Positions 15,870 to 24,971 are shown, counted from the stretch's first letter. The stretch: DNA of 64,000 nucleotides from Flavobacterium sedimenticola (GCF_030053345.1 NZ_JASGBP010000006.1:110885-174884), one strand, 5' to 3'. Made by a program: numbers and translations. The notes: generated by a model not told the origin, from the letters alone.

Positions 15870-17291
15870 TTATTTGTTTAAGAAAGTATACCGAATGCCG
15901 GTGTGAATCCCAAAATAGTAAGACTTGTAATTGTTATTGTCAAACGATTTGACCTGATAATTGAATCTTGGTTCTGCAACTATTTTGGTGTTTTTGAAAA
16001 GTTCGTAAGACAGTCCTACTCCGAGGTTTACGGTAAAAGACATTTGAGACAAATATTTAGACTTTCCGATTTCTTGTGAAAAGCCATTGTCGGTTGTAAT
16101 GCTTACAACATTTTCGCTCAATGCCAAATAGCTAAAGCCTGCTATACCGTCGAGTCTTAATTTGTTGTCTGAAATATTGTAGTTCACTTCAAGTGGAATT
16201 TCCGTGTAGGCTATTTTTTGACTGATATCCATTTTTTCGGCGTTCCCCGATTGGGTGTAAATGGAATTGTTGGTAATATTTGATTGATAGCTGATGCCGC
16301 TGTAGTTTGGGGTGTTTACGGGTGCATTTTTGGTAACGTATTGTAAATTGGTTTTGGTATAGCCAATGCGTACAGCGATTTGATCTGTTAATTGGTAGCT
16401 CAATCCAATGCCGTAGCTCCAGGAAATTTCTGTTTTTTTTGTCAGAGAATCAAGATCTCGGTCCAACGTTGATTTTTTAGCGAAATAGCTGTAATACGTT
16501 GGTGACACAAAAACATCAACGTCAAATTTCCGATAGGTTTTAGTGCTGTCCTTTTCTTTTTTGTCTTCAGGCCGCATGGTGATGTTTTTTACTTTGTCTT
16601 TGTTTTTTTGAGCCACAAGAGAATCTTTTTTTGTTGTCGGAATATGTTCTTTACCTTCTGTTTTGTTTCCGTCTTGTAAGAGTGACAAATTGGGAGAAGC
16701 TATAATTCTTTGAAGTATAGCATCGCCCTTTTTGCTTATATTTTCATCAGAAGTTTTAAACTTTGTTTTTTTCTTGCGGGTCGTTTTTTTGAACTTTGTT
16801 GTAGAATATTGACCCGATTTTCCTTTAGAAAATTTTGATTTTTTTGAAACGGTAGTTTTCTCCGAAAGAATAGGGTTAGAAGTGCTTTTATTATTGATGG
16901 TATTTTGATTATTTGTGGGATTGAGATTTAAGTTTTTAATATTGTCATTTTCTAATGCTGAGTTGCTTTCTTTGGCCGACGTATCGTTAGGGAACACATT
17001 TTCTTGGTCCTGAGCCGTTTGGGGATGGTTTTCATTAACTGTGATGTTTTCTTTGGAGCGGTTTGGAAACGACGAATTGTTTGATTGATATCGGTATACA
17101 TACCAGATTGTCAAGGCGCCGAAGATAAAAAATCCGATAATTTTTGTCCAAAAGAAAAAGAAACCGATTCTTCTTTTTCTCTTTTTCTGAAGCTCAATGC
17201 TGATATTGTTCCATACGTTGTCACTTGGAGATTTTTCCAAGGCCCGTAACTTCTCATTAAAGATTTTACCGATGTCTTTTTTATTATTCAT
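15870..17291 (-). CDS. Trans-envelope protein: anti-sigma-like N-terminus, one TM helix, linker, beta-barrel
   Basis: A 473-residue protein encoded directly after an ECF sigma factor, overlapping it by 8 bases. Residues 1-40 look like the cytoplasmic part of Bacteroidota anti-sigma proteins (IGKIFNEKLRALEKSPSDNVWNNISIEL). A strong hydrophobic helix spans about 42-66. A Lys/Thr/Asn/Ser-rich linker (about 70-245) follows. The C-terminal 215 residues alternate aromatic and polar residues in the pattern of a small PorT/OmpA-like outer-membrane barrel, ending GIRYTFLNK. If both ends insert, one chain links the inner and outer membranes. Regulation of the partner sigma factor is inferred from gene order. 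Confidence 0.75.
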   Translation of the reverse strand: MNNKKDIGKIFNEKLRALEKSPSDNVWNNISIELQKKRKRRIGFFFFWTKIIGFFIFGALTIWYVYRYQSNNSSFPNRSKENITVNENHPQTAQDQENVFPNDTSAKESNSALENDNIKNLNLNPTNNQNTINNKSTSNPILSEKTTVSKKSKFSKGKSGQYSTTKFKKTTRKKKTKFKTSDENISKKGDAILQRIIASPNLSLLQDGNKTEGKEHIPTTKKDSLVAQKNKDKVKNITMRPEDKKEKDSTKTYRKFDVDVFVSPTYYSYFAKKSTLDRDLDSLTKKTEISWSYGIGLSYQLTDQIAVRIGYTKTNLQYVTKNAPVNTPNYSGISYQSNITNNSIYTQSGNAEKMDISQKIAYTEIPLEVNYNISDNKLRLDGIAGFSYLALSENVVSITTDNGFSQEIGKSKYLSQMSFTVNLGVGLSYELFKNTKIVAEPRFNYQVKSFDNNNYKSYYFGIHTGIRYTFLNK

Positions 17292-17835
17292 ACTTCATAT
17301 TCACTTTAGCAACAGGCTTATTCGATTTGATTTGCTCTTTCAAAATCATTTTGGCCCGGTGTAGGTTTGATTTGGAGGTTCCGACAGAGATTGACAGCAT
17401 CTCGGCAATTTCGGCATGCGAAAAATGATCGAGTTCATATAAACTGAATACTAACCGGTACTGATTTGGTAGTTCCTGAATTAGCGATAAAATGTAATCT
17501 AATGAAAAGTTTTCCATCTCACTTTCGTCAATCTCTGTGTCCGGAAAGGTATGATTGCTGATGGGAATCATTTGACAGGCTTTTTTATAACTATCAATGG
17601 CTTTGTTGATGGTAATGCGTTTCATCCAGCCTTCAAACGAACCCGTGTGGTTGAACTTTTTGATGTTGTTGAAAATCTCTAAAAAAGCATTTTGCAGATT
17701 GTCTTCTGCTTCTTCTGTGTTTTTACAATATTTAAGACTAAGTACAAAGAGAGTATCCTTGTAACGATTGTACAATTCTTGTTGGGCCACAATATCGTTT
17801 TTGGCACACTTTTTTATGAGCTGCTCTAAGTTCAA
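17284..17835 (-). CDS. ECF RNA polymerase sigma factor
   Basis: A 183-residue extracytoplasmic-function sigma factor with only regions 2 and 4. Region 2 spans about residues 15-85 (YNRYKDTLFVLSLKYCKNTEEAEDNLQNAFLEIF, then FEGWMKRITINKAID). Region 4 is near 120-170 with the helix-turn-helix FSHAEIAEMLSISVGTSKSNLHRAK. The start codon is a TTG at 17835; no in-frame ATG lies between it and the preceding gene's stop 10 bases upstream. The downstream membrane-spanning gene overlaps its end, as anti-sigma genes usually do. The preceding lipoprotein gene is probably on the same transcript. Target promoters are unknown. Confidence 0.93.
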   Translation of the reverse strand: MNLEQLIKKCAKNDIVAQQELYNRYKDTLFVLSLKYCKNTEEAEDNLQNAFLEIFNNIKKFNHTGSFEGWMKRITINKAIDSYKKACQMIPISNHTFPDTEIDESEMENFSLDYILSLIQELPNQYRLVFSLYELDHFSHAEIAEMLSISVGTSKSNLHRAKMILKEQIKSNKPVAKVNMKYE

Positions 17836-17845
17836 AAAAGGGTGT

Positions 17846-19153
17846 TTAGAAATAGCGAATACATCTTGTTTTTACAGAACCGCTTACCGGTGCTTTACTG
17901 GTGTTATACATTTGTCCATCCGAAAAATCTATGGTTTTAACCGTAGCGGCATCATTCTCGGTTGAACTCCAGTATACCGTATTGCTGAAATTTCCCAGGT
18001 TTTGCTGATGCAAATTAGTATAAAGCAACAACAATTCATAATGACTCGGTAAAAACCAGTCTTTTACGCCGTTAATTTGATAGCCTAATGTTTCTCTTGC
18101 GGCAACAGTTCCATTGTTAGCGACATCGCAAACGGATGGATTTGTATAAAAGTTAAGTATCGTATCGTGAAAGTTTAGGATACTACCGGAGTTGTACATT
18201 CCCTTTCCTATGTTGTTGTTTTGTGTGTTTGTAATCGATGACGTAACACATCCCCATTGAAAGTCGGCTAAATCTGCCGTGGCGGTTTCGGCATAACGCC
18301 AACCGTCGCTATACGAGCCTTTGTCATAAAATACGATGCCTCCGGCCGGACCAACATCACCAATAACATAGGTGTTTATAGTTTGACAAGATTTTTTCAG
18401 GTGAATGTTTTTAGGCAGGTTATCTATAATAATTTCATCGCCGGCAATAATGACTTTTCGGTCTATATTCCAATCCAAGGCCACCTGAGAAGTTCCTACC
18501 AAATTGATGTTGATATGGAATTCATCATTGACAAATAAAAATGTCCAGCTGCCTAAGTATTGTTGGCCGTTGTAATAAAAATTAATTGTTCCGTCAACAT
18601 TGGCGTCAAAATATCCGCTTAGATAGCGATTGTCTCCATTGATGTCATACTGTATTTTCCAAACGCAGGGAGTGGTTATGCTTGGGCTCGAAGTGCAAAA
18701 AAAACCATTGCAATAACTGATAATGTCTTCTCTTGAACAACTGTCGATGGCCAGTTTGAGTTCGGAATTATTGTTTACCGTAAACTCAGTTCCATCCTCT
18801 AGTGTAGTCGAAATAGGGTAGCTGATACTCAGGGATTGGTCGGGTTGCAGGATGCTCAGGAAAGCGCTGAAATTGTCATCGCCTATAATGGTCACGGAGC
18901 CTATTGAATTTAAATTGGCATCATAAATCACCAAATGCAGCGGGTAAATAAAGTCGATGCACACAATGTCTTGCAAGGGGTCATCTTCCTCTTTGGTGAC
19001 ACGCTCCAAAAGATTAAAAAGTTCCGAATCTTTTTGAATTAAATCTTCGGCATTAGGTAGCGATATTGTATCATCTATGTCTTTGCAGCTATTGATGCAT
19101 AATGTCAGCAACAATAAAAAAGGTACTCTGGCAAGGCGAACTAAGTTTTTCAT
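17846..19153 (-). CDS. DUF1566-type lipoprotein
   Basis: A 435-residue lipoprotein with a signal ending at C23 (CINSCKD). The N-terminal half holds a Cys-containing domain (VCIDFIYPLHLVIYDA, SCSREDIISYCNG). The C-terminal half begins at IGDVGPAGGIVFYDKG and carries DUF1566/Lcl hallmarks: DWFLPSHYELLLLY, YWSSTE, a FSDGQ turn and a final RCIRYF. A paralogue lies directly upstream at 19380-20651 and shares both halves. It is followed at 10 bases by an ECF sigma gene, so it may be part of the sigma operon. The biochemical function of DUF1566 proteins is not known; adhesive or structural roles are often guessed. Confidence 0.8.
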   Translation of the reverse strand: MKNLVRLARVPFLLLLTLCINSCKDIDDTISLPNAEDLIQKDSELFNLLERVTKEEDDPLQDIVCIDFIYPLHLVIYDANLNSIGSVTIIGDDNFSAFLSILQPDQSLSISYPISTTLEDGTEFTVNNNSELKLAIDSCSREDIISYCNGFFCTSSPSITTPCVWKIQYDINGDNRYLSGYFDANVDGTINFYYNGQQYLGSWTFLFVNDEFHININLVGTSQVALDWNIDRKVIIAGDEIIIDNLPKNIHLKKSCQTINTYVIGDVGPAGGIVFYDKGSYSDGWRYAETATADLADFQWGCVTSSITNTQNNNIGKGMYNSGSILNFHDTILNFYTNPSVCDVANNGTVAARETLGYQINGVKDWFLPSHYELLLLYTNLHQQNLGNFSNTVYWSSTENDAATVKTIDFSDGQMYNTSKAPVSGSVKTRCIRYF

Positions 19154-19307
19154 ACGGTTGGTCTTTTTAGTGAAGTCTGAGGTAAATGAAAAGGTTGCGT
19201 TGTAATCCTAAAAAAATATTCTAAAAACGACTTTTTGTCACATTGCGCATCTGTTTTTTGAAGATTGATGAGCTATTGGTCTTGTGATGACAATTTTTTT
19301 TCGGTGC

Positions 19308-19342
19308 AAAATAAAACCTCAACTGATGAAAGTTGAGGTTTT
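19308..19342 (-). terminator. Intrinsic terminator between the two DUF1566 lipoproteins
   Basis: AAAACCTCAACT pairs with AGTTGAGGTTTT around a 6-base loop. On the minus strand it runs into TTTTATTTTG. It separates the upstream lipoprotein from the downstream lipoprotein-sigma group. The rest of 19154-19379 shows no gene. Confidence 0.88.
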
Positions 19343-19379
19343 GAAAAAGAATTAACCTAAAATATAATAATCAATACGA

Positions 19380-20651
19380 TTAGAAATAACGAATAAGCCT
19401 GGTTTTTATATTGGCATCATTTTTTAAAGCAGTATTGGATTCCCCAACAGAGAAATTAAAGCATTTTGCTTCGGTTGAACTAAATTCAGATGAACTCCAG
19501 TAGTTGGTGTTTTCAAAATTACCTAAATTCAAAGGGGTTAAGTTTTCATGAATTTTTTCGAGCTCCCCGATAGATGGAATAAACCAATCATTAGTGTTTA
19601 CTGTTTGCATTAATGCAGTTACAGCGGTAACTGTTCCGTTGCTGGATATACTGCAAACGGACGGATTAAGATAAAAGCTATTCAGATTGTTATGGAATTG
19701 AGCAATTGCTATAGTGTTTTGATAACCCGTTCCGATATTTTCGTATTGAGCGCCTTCAATCTCAGCGTTGTTACAGCCCCATTCCTCGATTATCAAATCG
19801 CTAGTAGCGACTTCTATATATCGCCAACCATTGGAGTATTCTCCTTTGTCATAGGCAACAATACCACCATTCGGACCAACTTGTCCTAATTCATAGATGA
19901 TATTGTTAGAACACACTTTTTTAAAGTTTCGCGGAGTATTATTGTAGCTTATTTGCATGGTGCTTCCGTAAAGTGAGTTAATCAAGTAATTATGATTCCA
20001 TTCCTGAGCAACGGTAGAAGTTCCTTCGAGGTTAATGTTGAGATAAAGACTGTTGTTTAAAAATAAAAATACCCAAGTGCCTAAATAATCAGAGCCTCGG
20101 TGGCGAAAGGTAATCGTGCCGTCATCATTTGCTTTAAAAACCGATTCCGCAAATTCGCTATTGGAGTTTTGCGGATAGGGCATTTTCCAAACACAAGTTT
20201 GATTGCTAAACAGACCATTGCAATGGGCTATAATATCTTCTCTGGAGCACGAGTCCAATGCCAGTTTCAGTTGTTGGTCATTGTTAACGCTAAAAATAGT
20301 GCCATCGGGTAATGCAGTTTGTATCGGATAGCTGATGCTTATGCTTAGATCGGGGTTTAAAGTGCCCAATAGTTGGCTGAATTCATCGTCACTGTGTACG
20401 CGAACAGTGCCTTGCGGATGAAAAGCGGCGTCATATAGAAAAAGAGTGAATGGGTAAACAAAATCGATACAAACGGTGTTTTCAACAGGGTCGTCTCCCC
20501 GTTGTAATACGGCCTCAATTAATTGGAAGAGTTCACTGTCTTGTGGTATGGTGACACGGGTCAAATCGGCAGGTTCATTCTGGTCATTACAGCCGGATGT
20601 GATAAAGAATACGGCTAAAATTAGTAAAATGATTTTCTTTGGTTTTTTCAT
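19380..20651 (-). CDS. DUF1566-type lipoprotein (paralogue)
   Basis: A 423-residue lipoprotein, lipid-anchored at C21 (FFITSGCND). It matches the downstream paralogue along its length: the DSELF...DDP...CIDF start, the SISYPI.T.L.DGT.F.VNN block, LDSCSREDIIAHCNG, GQVGPNGGIVAYDKG, and a C-terminal DWFIPSIGELEKIH...NYWSSSE...TRLIRYF. The pair therefore arose by tandem duplication, followed by considerable divergence. Unlike its partner it is followed by a strong terminator and is probably monocistronic. Function unknown. Confidence 0.8.
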   Translation of the reverse strand: MKKPKKIILLILAVFFITSGCNDQNEPADLTRVTIPQDSELFQLIEAVLQRGDDPVENTVCIDFVYPFTLFLYDAAFHPQGTVRVHSDDEFSQLLGTLNPDLSISISYPIQTALPDGTIFSVNNDQQLKLALDSCSREDIIAHCNGLFSNQTCVWKMPYPQNSNSEFAESVFKANDDGTITFRHRGSDYLGTWVFLFLNNSLYLNINLEGTSTVAQEWNHNYLINSLYGSTMQISYNNTPRNFKKVCSNNIIYELGQVGPNGGIVAYDKGEYSNGWRYIEVATSDLIIEEWGCNNAEIEGAQYENIGTGYQNTIAIAQFHNNLNSFYLNPSVCSISSNGTVTAVTALMQTVNTNDWFIPSIGELEKIHENLTPLNLGNFENTNYWSSSEFSSTEAKCFNFSVGESNTALKNDANIKTRLIRYF

Positions 20652-20773
20652 AGATTAGGTCTTTAGTCGTTAGTAGTCAGATAGCCCTATCGATTAAAGG
20701 TTGCGTCTAAGTCCAATAAAAAATCCGCTTCTTTTGGAAACGGATTTGATATGAATTAATAAAAAAATGGGTA

Positions 20774-22951
20774 TTAACCTTTCGGAGTGTCTTTTTTATC
20801 TTCCCTCGGCGGACGATTTTCGTCTCTTGGCGGTCTTGGTAAAAGTGCTTTTTTAGACACTTTCTCTTTGCGTGTTTTAGGGTCGATACCTAAGTATTTT
20901 ACCATAAACACATCACCCAATTTTACCACATCAGATACATTTTCGGTTCTTTCCCAAGCCAATTCCGATACGTGAAGTAATACTTCGTTACCCGGTGCTT
21001 TGGTATATTCTACAACCGCACCGAAATCAAGCATTTTAATTACTTTTACTTCGTAAGATTCTCCTACTTCCGGTTTGAAAATAATAGAATCGATTTTGGC
21101 TAATACTGCAGCAATTCCGTCCGGATCGGTACCTAAGATTTCCACGACACCTTGTTCGTCTACTTCATTGATTACAATGGTAGTTCCGGTAGCTTTTTGT
21201 AATTCTTGAATCACTTTTCCGCCCGGTCCGATTAAGGCACCAATGAAGTTGCCCGGAATAGTACGCATGATGATTTTCGGAGCGTGTTTTTTAACATCCG
21301 GTCTTGGTGTAGCAATGGTTTCCACCAATTTGCCCAAGATATGCATACGACCTTCACGAGCTTGGTTCAACGCTTGCTCCATGATATCATAACGCAATCC
21401 GTCGATTTTGATATCCATTTGACAGGCTGTGATTCCGTCTTTGGTTCCGGTTACTTTAAAGTCCATGTCACCCAAATGATCTTCATCCCCTAAGATGTCT
21501 GATAAAACAGCAAACTTTTGACCGTCGGTAATTAATCCCATAGCGATACCCGAAACCGGTTTAATCATTTGAACTCCGGCATCCATTAAGGCCATAGTTC
21601 CCGCACAAACGGTAGCCATGGATGATGAGCCGTTAGATTCTAATACTTCAGATACAATACGTATGGTATACGGACAATCAGCAGGAACCATGTTTTTCAA
21701 GGCGCGTTGTGCCAAGTTTCCGTGACCTACTTCTCTGCGGGAAGTACCTCTTAAGGGTTTGGCTTCACCGGTTGAGAATGGTGGGAAATTATAGTGTAAA
21801 TAGAATTTTTCTTCTCCTTGCTCTGATGGTGAGTCGATTTGGTTGGCTTCTCTGGAAGTTCCCAAAGTTACTGTGGCTAAAGCTTGTGTTTCACCACGGG
21901 TAAATAAAGAAGAACCGTGTACAGAAGGCAAGTAATCCGTCTCACACCAGATGGGTCTGATTTCGGTCGTTTTTCTACCGTCTAAACGAATCCCTTTTTC
22001 CAAGATCACATTACGTACGGCTTCTTTTTGTGTTTTGTAGTTGTATTTGCCAACCAATTCGGCCAAATCCGGATTTTCGGCATACTCTTCTTCCGTAAAT
22101 AAAGCTTTTACTTCTTCTTTTACTGCTGCGAATTTTTCACCTCTTTCACTCTTGGCCGAAGCTTCTTGCGCAATCGCATAATATTTGTCGTAAGCAGCTG
22201 CTTTCACTTTTTTGTAAACCGCTTCATCCTCTTTTTCACCTTCATATTCGCGGTAAGCAGGCGAACCCACAGCAGCTCTTAATCGTTCTTGTGCTTGGAT
22301 TTGTATTTTGATAGCTTCGTGAGCAAATTTGATGGCTTCAACCATTTCATGCTCTGAAATCTCTTTCATTTCACCTTCTACCATACAAACGGAGTCGGCA
22401 GAAGCACCAATCATCATGTCGATGTCGGATCTTTCTAAATCAGCTTTGCTTGGATTAATCACCAATTTTCCGTCTACACGGGCTACGCGTACTTCAGAAA
22501 TTAAGTTGTAAAAAGGAATATCGGAAACCGCTAGGGCAGCAGAGGCAGCCAAACCGGCTAAAGCGTCAGGCATTACATTTTCGTCATGCGACATTAATTG
22601 AATCATCACCTGAGTTTCAGCGTGATAATCATCGGGGAAAAGCGGACGCAAAACGCGGTCCACCAAACGCATCGTTAATACTTCGCTGTCGCTGGGACGC
22701 GCTTCTCTTTTGAAAAAACCTCCGGGAAAACGTCCGGCGGCGGCAAACTTTTCACGGTAATCTACGGTTAATGGTAAAAAATCAACACCAGGGTTGGCTG
22801 TTCTGGCCGATACGGCTGTGGCTAGAAGCATACAGTCGCCTAATCGTACTACTACAGCACCGTCGGCTTGTTTGGCTAATTTGCCGGTTTCGATTAAGAT
22901 GGTTCTCCCATCTCCCAAATCGATTGTTTCTTGGGTTACTTTTGGAATCAT
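20774..22951 (-). CDS. pnp: Polyribonucleotide nucleotidyltransferase (PNPase)
   Basis: A 725-residue phosphorolytic 3'-to-5' exoribonuclease of RNA turnover. It has two RNase PH-like domains (about 10-230 and 325-545) separated by a helical linker. The active core includes [20 protein letters not shown] in the second domain, and [20 protein letters not shown] in the first binds phosphate and RNA. A KH domain follows ([24 protein letters not shown], near 565-620), then an S1 domain ([20 protein letters not shown], near 630-700) and a short Pro/Arg tail. The length is normal. It lies just downstream of rpsO, a linkage shared with many bacteria. A terminator between them limits but may not abolish read-through. 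Confidence 0.97.
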   Translation of the reverse strand: MIPKVTQETIDLGDGRTILIETGKLAKQADGAVVVRLGDCMLLATAVSARTANPGVDFLPLTVDYREKFAAAGRFPGGFFKREARPSDSEVLTMRLVDRVLRPLFPDDYHAETQVMIQLMSHDENVMPDALAGLAASAALAVSDIPFYNLISEVRVARVDGKLVINPSKADLERSDIDMMIGASADSVCMVEGEMKEISEHEMVEAIKFAHEAIKIQIQAQERLRAAVGSPAYREYEGEKEDEAVYKKVKAAAYDKYYAIAQEASAKSERGEKFAAVKEEVKALFTEEEYAENPDLAELVGKYNYKTQKEAVRNVILEKGIRLDGRKTTEIRPIWCETDYLPSVHGSSLFTRGETQALATVTLGTSREANQIDSPSEQGEEKFYLHYNFPPFSTGEAKPLRGTSRREVGHGNLAQRALKNMVPADCPYTIRIVSEVLESNGSSSMATVCAGTMALMDAGVQMIKPVSGIAMGLITDGQKFAVLSDILGDEDHLGDMDFKVTGTKDGITACQMDIKIDGLRYDIMEQALNQAREGRMHILGKLVETIATPRPDVKKHAPKIIMRTIPGNFIGALIGPGGKVIQELQKATGTTIVINEVDEQGVVEILGTDPDGIAAVLAKIDSIIFKPEVGESYEVKVIKMLDFGAVVEYTKAPGNEVLLHVSELAWERTENVSDVVKLGDVFMVKYLGIDPKTRKEKVSKKALLPRPPRDENRPPREDKKDTPKG

Positions 22952-23050
22952 AAAAATTAATTCGTTTAAACTATTAGGTTAGTTGTGTTGTTGTTGTGTG
23001 TGCTAGTAGTTGTTGTAACCCAATGAAAAACCGAAACTTTCTTTTTTGTT

Positions 23051-23082
23051 TAAAACAAAAAGAGGCGCGCAGGCACCTCTTT
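23051..23082 (-). terminator. Intrinsic terminator between rpsO and pnp
   Basis: On the minus strand AAAGAGGTGC pairs with GCGCCTCTTT around CTGC and runs into TTGTTTT. It lies directly after the rpsO stop, so pnp probably has its own promoter in 22952-23050. Confidence 0.88.
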
Positions 23083-23090
23083 AGTATTGA

Positions 23091-23360
23091 TTATTTTCTA
23101 ATATTCAATTCTTTGATGATCTCACGATATCTGTTGATATCTTTTTTCTTTAAGTAGTCAAGAAGGCTTCTTCTTTTACCCACCAATAGAACTAACGAAC
23201 GCTCTGTGTTGTAATCGTGACGATTTTTTTTCAAGTGCTCAGTTAAGTGTGAGATTCTGTAAGTAAACAACGCAATTTGCCCCTCGGCAGATCCCGTGTT
23301 TTCCGCTTTTCCTCCGTGTTTTGCGAAGATTTCAGCTTTAGTTTCTTTAGTTAAATACAT
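23091..23360 (-). CDS. rpsO: 30S ribosomal protein S15
   Basis: An 89-residue four-helix protein, the standard length. It binds the central domain of 16S rRNA and stabilises the platform of the small subunit. Family blocks seen are GSAEGQIALFTYRISHLTEHLKKNRHDYNTERSLVLLVGKRRSLLDYLKKKD. A clean promoter stands about 60 bases upstream and a terminator follows the stop, so it is likely a single-gene transcript upstream of pnp. Confidence 0.98.
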   Translation of the reverse strand: MYLTKETKAEIFAKHGGKAENTGSAEGQIALFTYRISHLTEHLKKNRHDYNTERSLVLLVGKRRSLLDYLKKKDINRYREIIKELNIRK

Positions 23361-23417
23361 TCCAATATTTATTTAAATGATTATTATGTATGAATTAAGG
23401 CTTTCTCAATTCGTGTG

Positions 23418-23447
23418 CAAAGGTAATTTTATTTTTTGATTGGGCAA
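23418..23447 (-). promoter_or_regulatory. rpsO promoter (TTG-N19-TACCTTTG)
   Basis: On the minus strand TTG (23447-23445) is followed by exactly 19 bases and then TACCTTTG (23425-23418). This matches the Bacteroidota -33/-7 consensus without mismatch. The predicted leader before the rpsO ATG is about 50 bases. Confidence 0.82.
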
Positions 23448-23466
23448 ATAAAAATACGACTGCCTT

Positions 23467-23922
23467 TTAAAAAAGTTTGGCAACTTCCTTATTTACAAAC
23501 TCTAAAAATCGTTCATCTGCCTCGGTAAACGGATCGAGGACGTGACTGTCGATGTCAATTTGACCAATATTCACTCCATCGACAAACAACGGCACCACGA
23601 TTTCTGACTTCACAGTGAAGCTGCATGCAATATAATTGTCTTGAGCCGCTACATCAGGCACCACAAAGTTAGCATTTGATTCGGCTACTTGACCGCAAAT
23701 CCCTTTTCCGAACGGAATTACCGTGTGATCGGTTTCGGCACCAACGTAAGGGCCAAGGTGCAAGGTTTTGGTTTCGTGATTGGCAAAATAAAAACCTACC
23801 CAGTTGTAGTAGGGAACACTATCGGAAAGAAATTGACACAGTTTCTTTAACTTCAAATCTCTCTCAGCGTTTGATTCGGAGAGGATGCGGATGACTTCCA
23901 GATGTAAATTTTCAAAATTCAT
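23467..23922 (-). CDS. GAF-domain protein, free methionine-(R)-sulfoxide reductase type
   Basis: From the ATG at 23922 this is a 151-residue single GAF domain. A longer frame reaches 24111 but would run through the divergent promoter region and across xrtF, so it is rejected. The sequence has the free methionine-(R)-sulfoxide reductase pattern: PFGKGICGQVAES with one active-site Cys, DNYIACSFTVKSEIVVPL with the second, and GQIDIDSH. These enzymes reduce free methionine-R-oxide using thioredoxin, repairing oxidative damage. The gene is divergent from xrtF with only 70 bases between them. Confidence 0.88.
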   Translation of the reverse strand: MNFENLHLEVIRILSESNAERDLKLKKLCQFLSDSVPYYNWVGFYFANHETKTLHLGPYVGAETDHTVIPFGKGICGQVAESNANFVVPDVAAQDNYIACSFTVKSEIVVPLFVDGVNIGQIDIDSHVLDPFTEADERFLEFVNKEVAKLF

Positions 23923-23937
23923 TTTCAATTTTTTCTG

Positions 23938-23945
23938 CAAAAGTA
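23938..23945 (-). promoter_or_regulatory. Candidate -7 box of the GAF gene
   Basis: On the minus strand this reads TACTTTTG, an exact TAnnTTTG match, 16 bases before the start codon. No TTG is seen at the ideal -33 distance. Confidence 0.5.
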
Positions 23946-23970
23946 ACGACTGCACTTTTTTTATTTTGTA

Positions 23971-23978
23971 TAAATTTG
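23971..23978 (+). promoter_or_regulatory. Candidate -7 box of the xrtF operon
   Basis: TAAATTTG matches TAnnTTTG exactly and lies 15 bases before the TTG start chosen for xrtF. It excludes the longer upstream reading of the frame. Confidence 0.55.
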
Positions 23979-23992
23979 TTAAAAATTTAGCC

Positions 23993-24550
23993 TTGAAAAA
24001 CCTATTGTTGCAATACAAACCCTTTTTGCTTTTTTTGGGAAAGTTTCTGTTGACGTATTTGGTTTTGACGATGGCGTACCAATGGTATTTGAGTCGCTTT
24101 GACTCCCACAAACAAGAGGTTGATGCATTTACGCAATCGGTAGCCCAACAAACGGTCGCGGTATTGCAATGGTTTGGTTCCGAATCCTACACCCAACCGC
24201 ATCTTAAGGAACCCAGCGTAAAATTAGTTTACCAAGGGAAATATGTTTCCCGGATTATTGAAGGGTGTAACGCCATCAGTGTGATTATTTTGTTTGTTTC
24301 TTTTGTAATGGCGTTTACCGGGAAATTAAAAAGCACATTACTCTTTATACTTTTCGGAACAGTCCTGATTCATTTGTTAAACATTGCTCGTATAGCCTTA
24401 CTTAGTGTTGCTTTATATCATTATCCCCAATATGAACACCTACTGCATGGGGTCATTTTTCCATTAATCATTTACGGTACCGTATTTTTGTTATGGGTGC
24501 TTTGGGTAAACAAATTTTCATTACATGCTACAACAACTCCTACAAAATAA
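23993..24550 (+). CDS. xrtF: Exosortase family protein XrtF
   Basis: An integral membrane transpeptidase-like protein of the exosortase family, flavobacterial type F. The frame is open from 23885, but a promoter box at 23971 and the start of recognisable sequence favour the TTG at 23993, giving 185 residues. The catalytic triad is visible: Cys in EGCNAIS (residue 92), Arg in NIARI (133) and His in EHLLHGV (152). Several hydrophobic helices surround it. Exosortases cut and re-attach proteins bearing C-terminal sorting signals. No substrate with such a signal is recognisable in this window. The next gene overlaps by 26 bases. Confidence 0.9.
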   Translation: MKNLLLQYKPFLLFLGKFLLTYLVLTMAYQWYLSRFDSHKQEVDAFTQSVAQQTVAVLQWFGSESYTQPHLKEPSVKLVYQGKYVSRIIEGCNAISVIILFVSFVMAFTGKLKSTLLFILFGTVLIHLLNIARIALLSVALYHYPQYEHLLHGVIFPLIIYGTVFLLWVLWVNKFSLHATTTPTK

Positions 24551-24971
24551 AAAGAGGGTATTTTGGTCTATAGTTTTGGTTTTCCTGATGGTGCTTATCA
24601 GGGTTTTTGAAGACCAATTGTTTTACGATCCGTTTTTAAATTATTTCAAGGGTGAATATGCAAATATGCCGTTACCACCCATCAATATCTATAAACTATT
24701 CTTCAGTCTGGGCATTCGCTTTTACCTCAATTCGGTGCTTTCGTTGTTCTTGCTGTATGTTATTTTTAAAGATACTCAAATCGTTAAGTTTTCGATATTA
24801 TTGTACATGATTCTCGGTTCCATATTGATGATTAGTTTTGTTTTTGTATTGAATTTTTTCGGAGAAGAACACAAAATGACGCTTTTTTACCTTAGACGCT
24901 TTTTGATACAACCTATTTTTATTCTGCTTTTTATTCCTGCTTTTTATTATCAGAAACGACAAAAGCCATAA
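24525..24971 (+). CDS. Exosortase F system-associated membrane protein
   Basis: A 148-residue protein with three or four hydrophobic helices. Residues 30-60 carry the segment EDQLFYDPFLNYFKGEYANMPLP, followed by FYLNSVLSLFLLYVIF. This matches the small protein I know as the exosortase F-associated family, found only beside xrtF in flavobacteria. It overlaps the end of xrtF by 26 bases, so translation of the two is coupled. Its role is unknown; a partner or assembly subunit of the exosortase is the natural guess. Confidence 0.88.
   Translation: MLQQLLQNKKRVFWSIVLVFLMVLIRVFEDQLFYDPFLNYFKGEYANMPLPPINIYKLFFSLGIRFYLNSVLSLFLLYVIFKDTQIVKFSILLYMILGSILMISFVFVLNFFGEEHKMTLFYLRRFLIQPIFILLFIPAFYYQKRQKP

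Noticed and set aside
23923..24111. N-terminal extension of the GAF gene to 24111
   Set aside because: The extra 63 codons are basic and low in complexity, cross the divergent xrtF start and both promoter boxes, and do not match the family. The ATG at 23922 gives the normal N-terminus.
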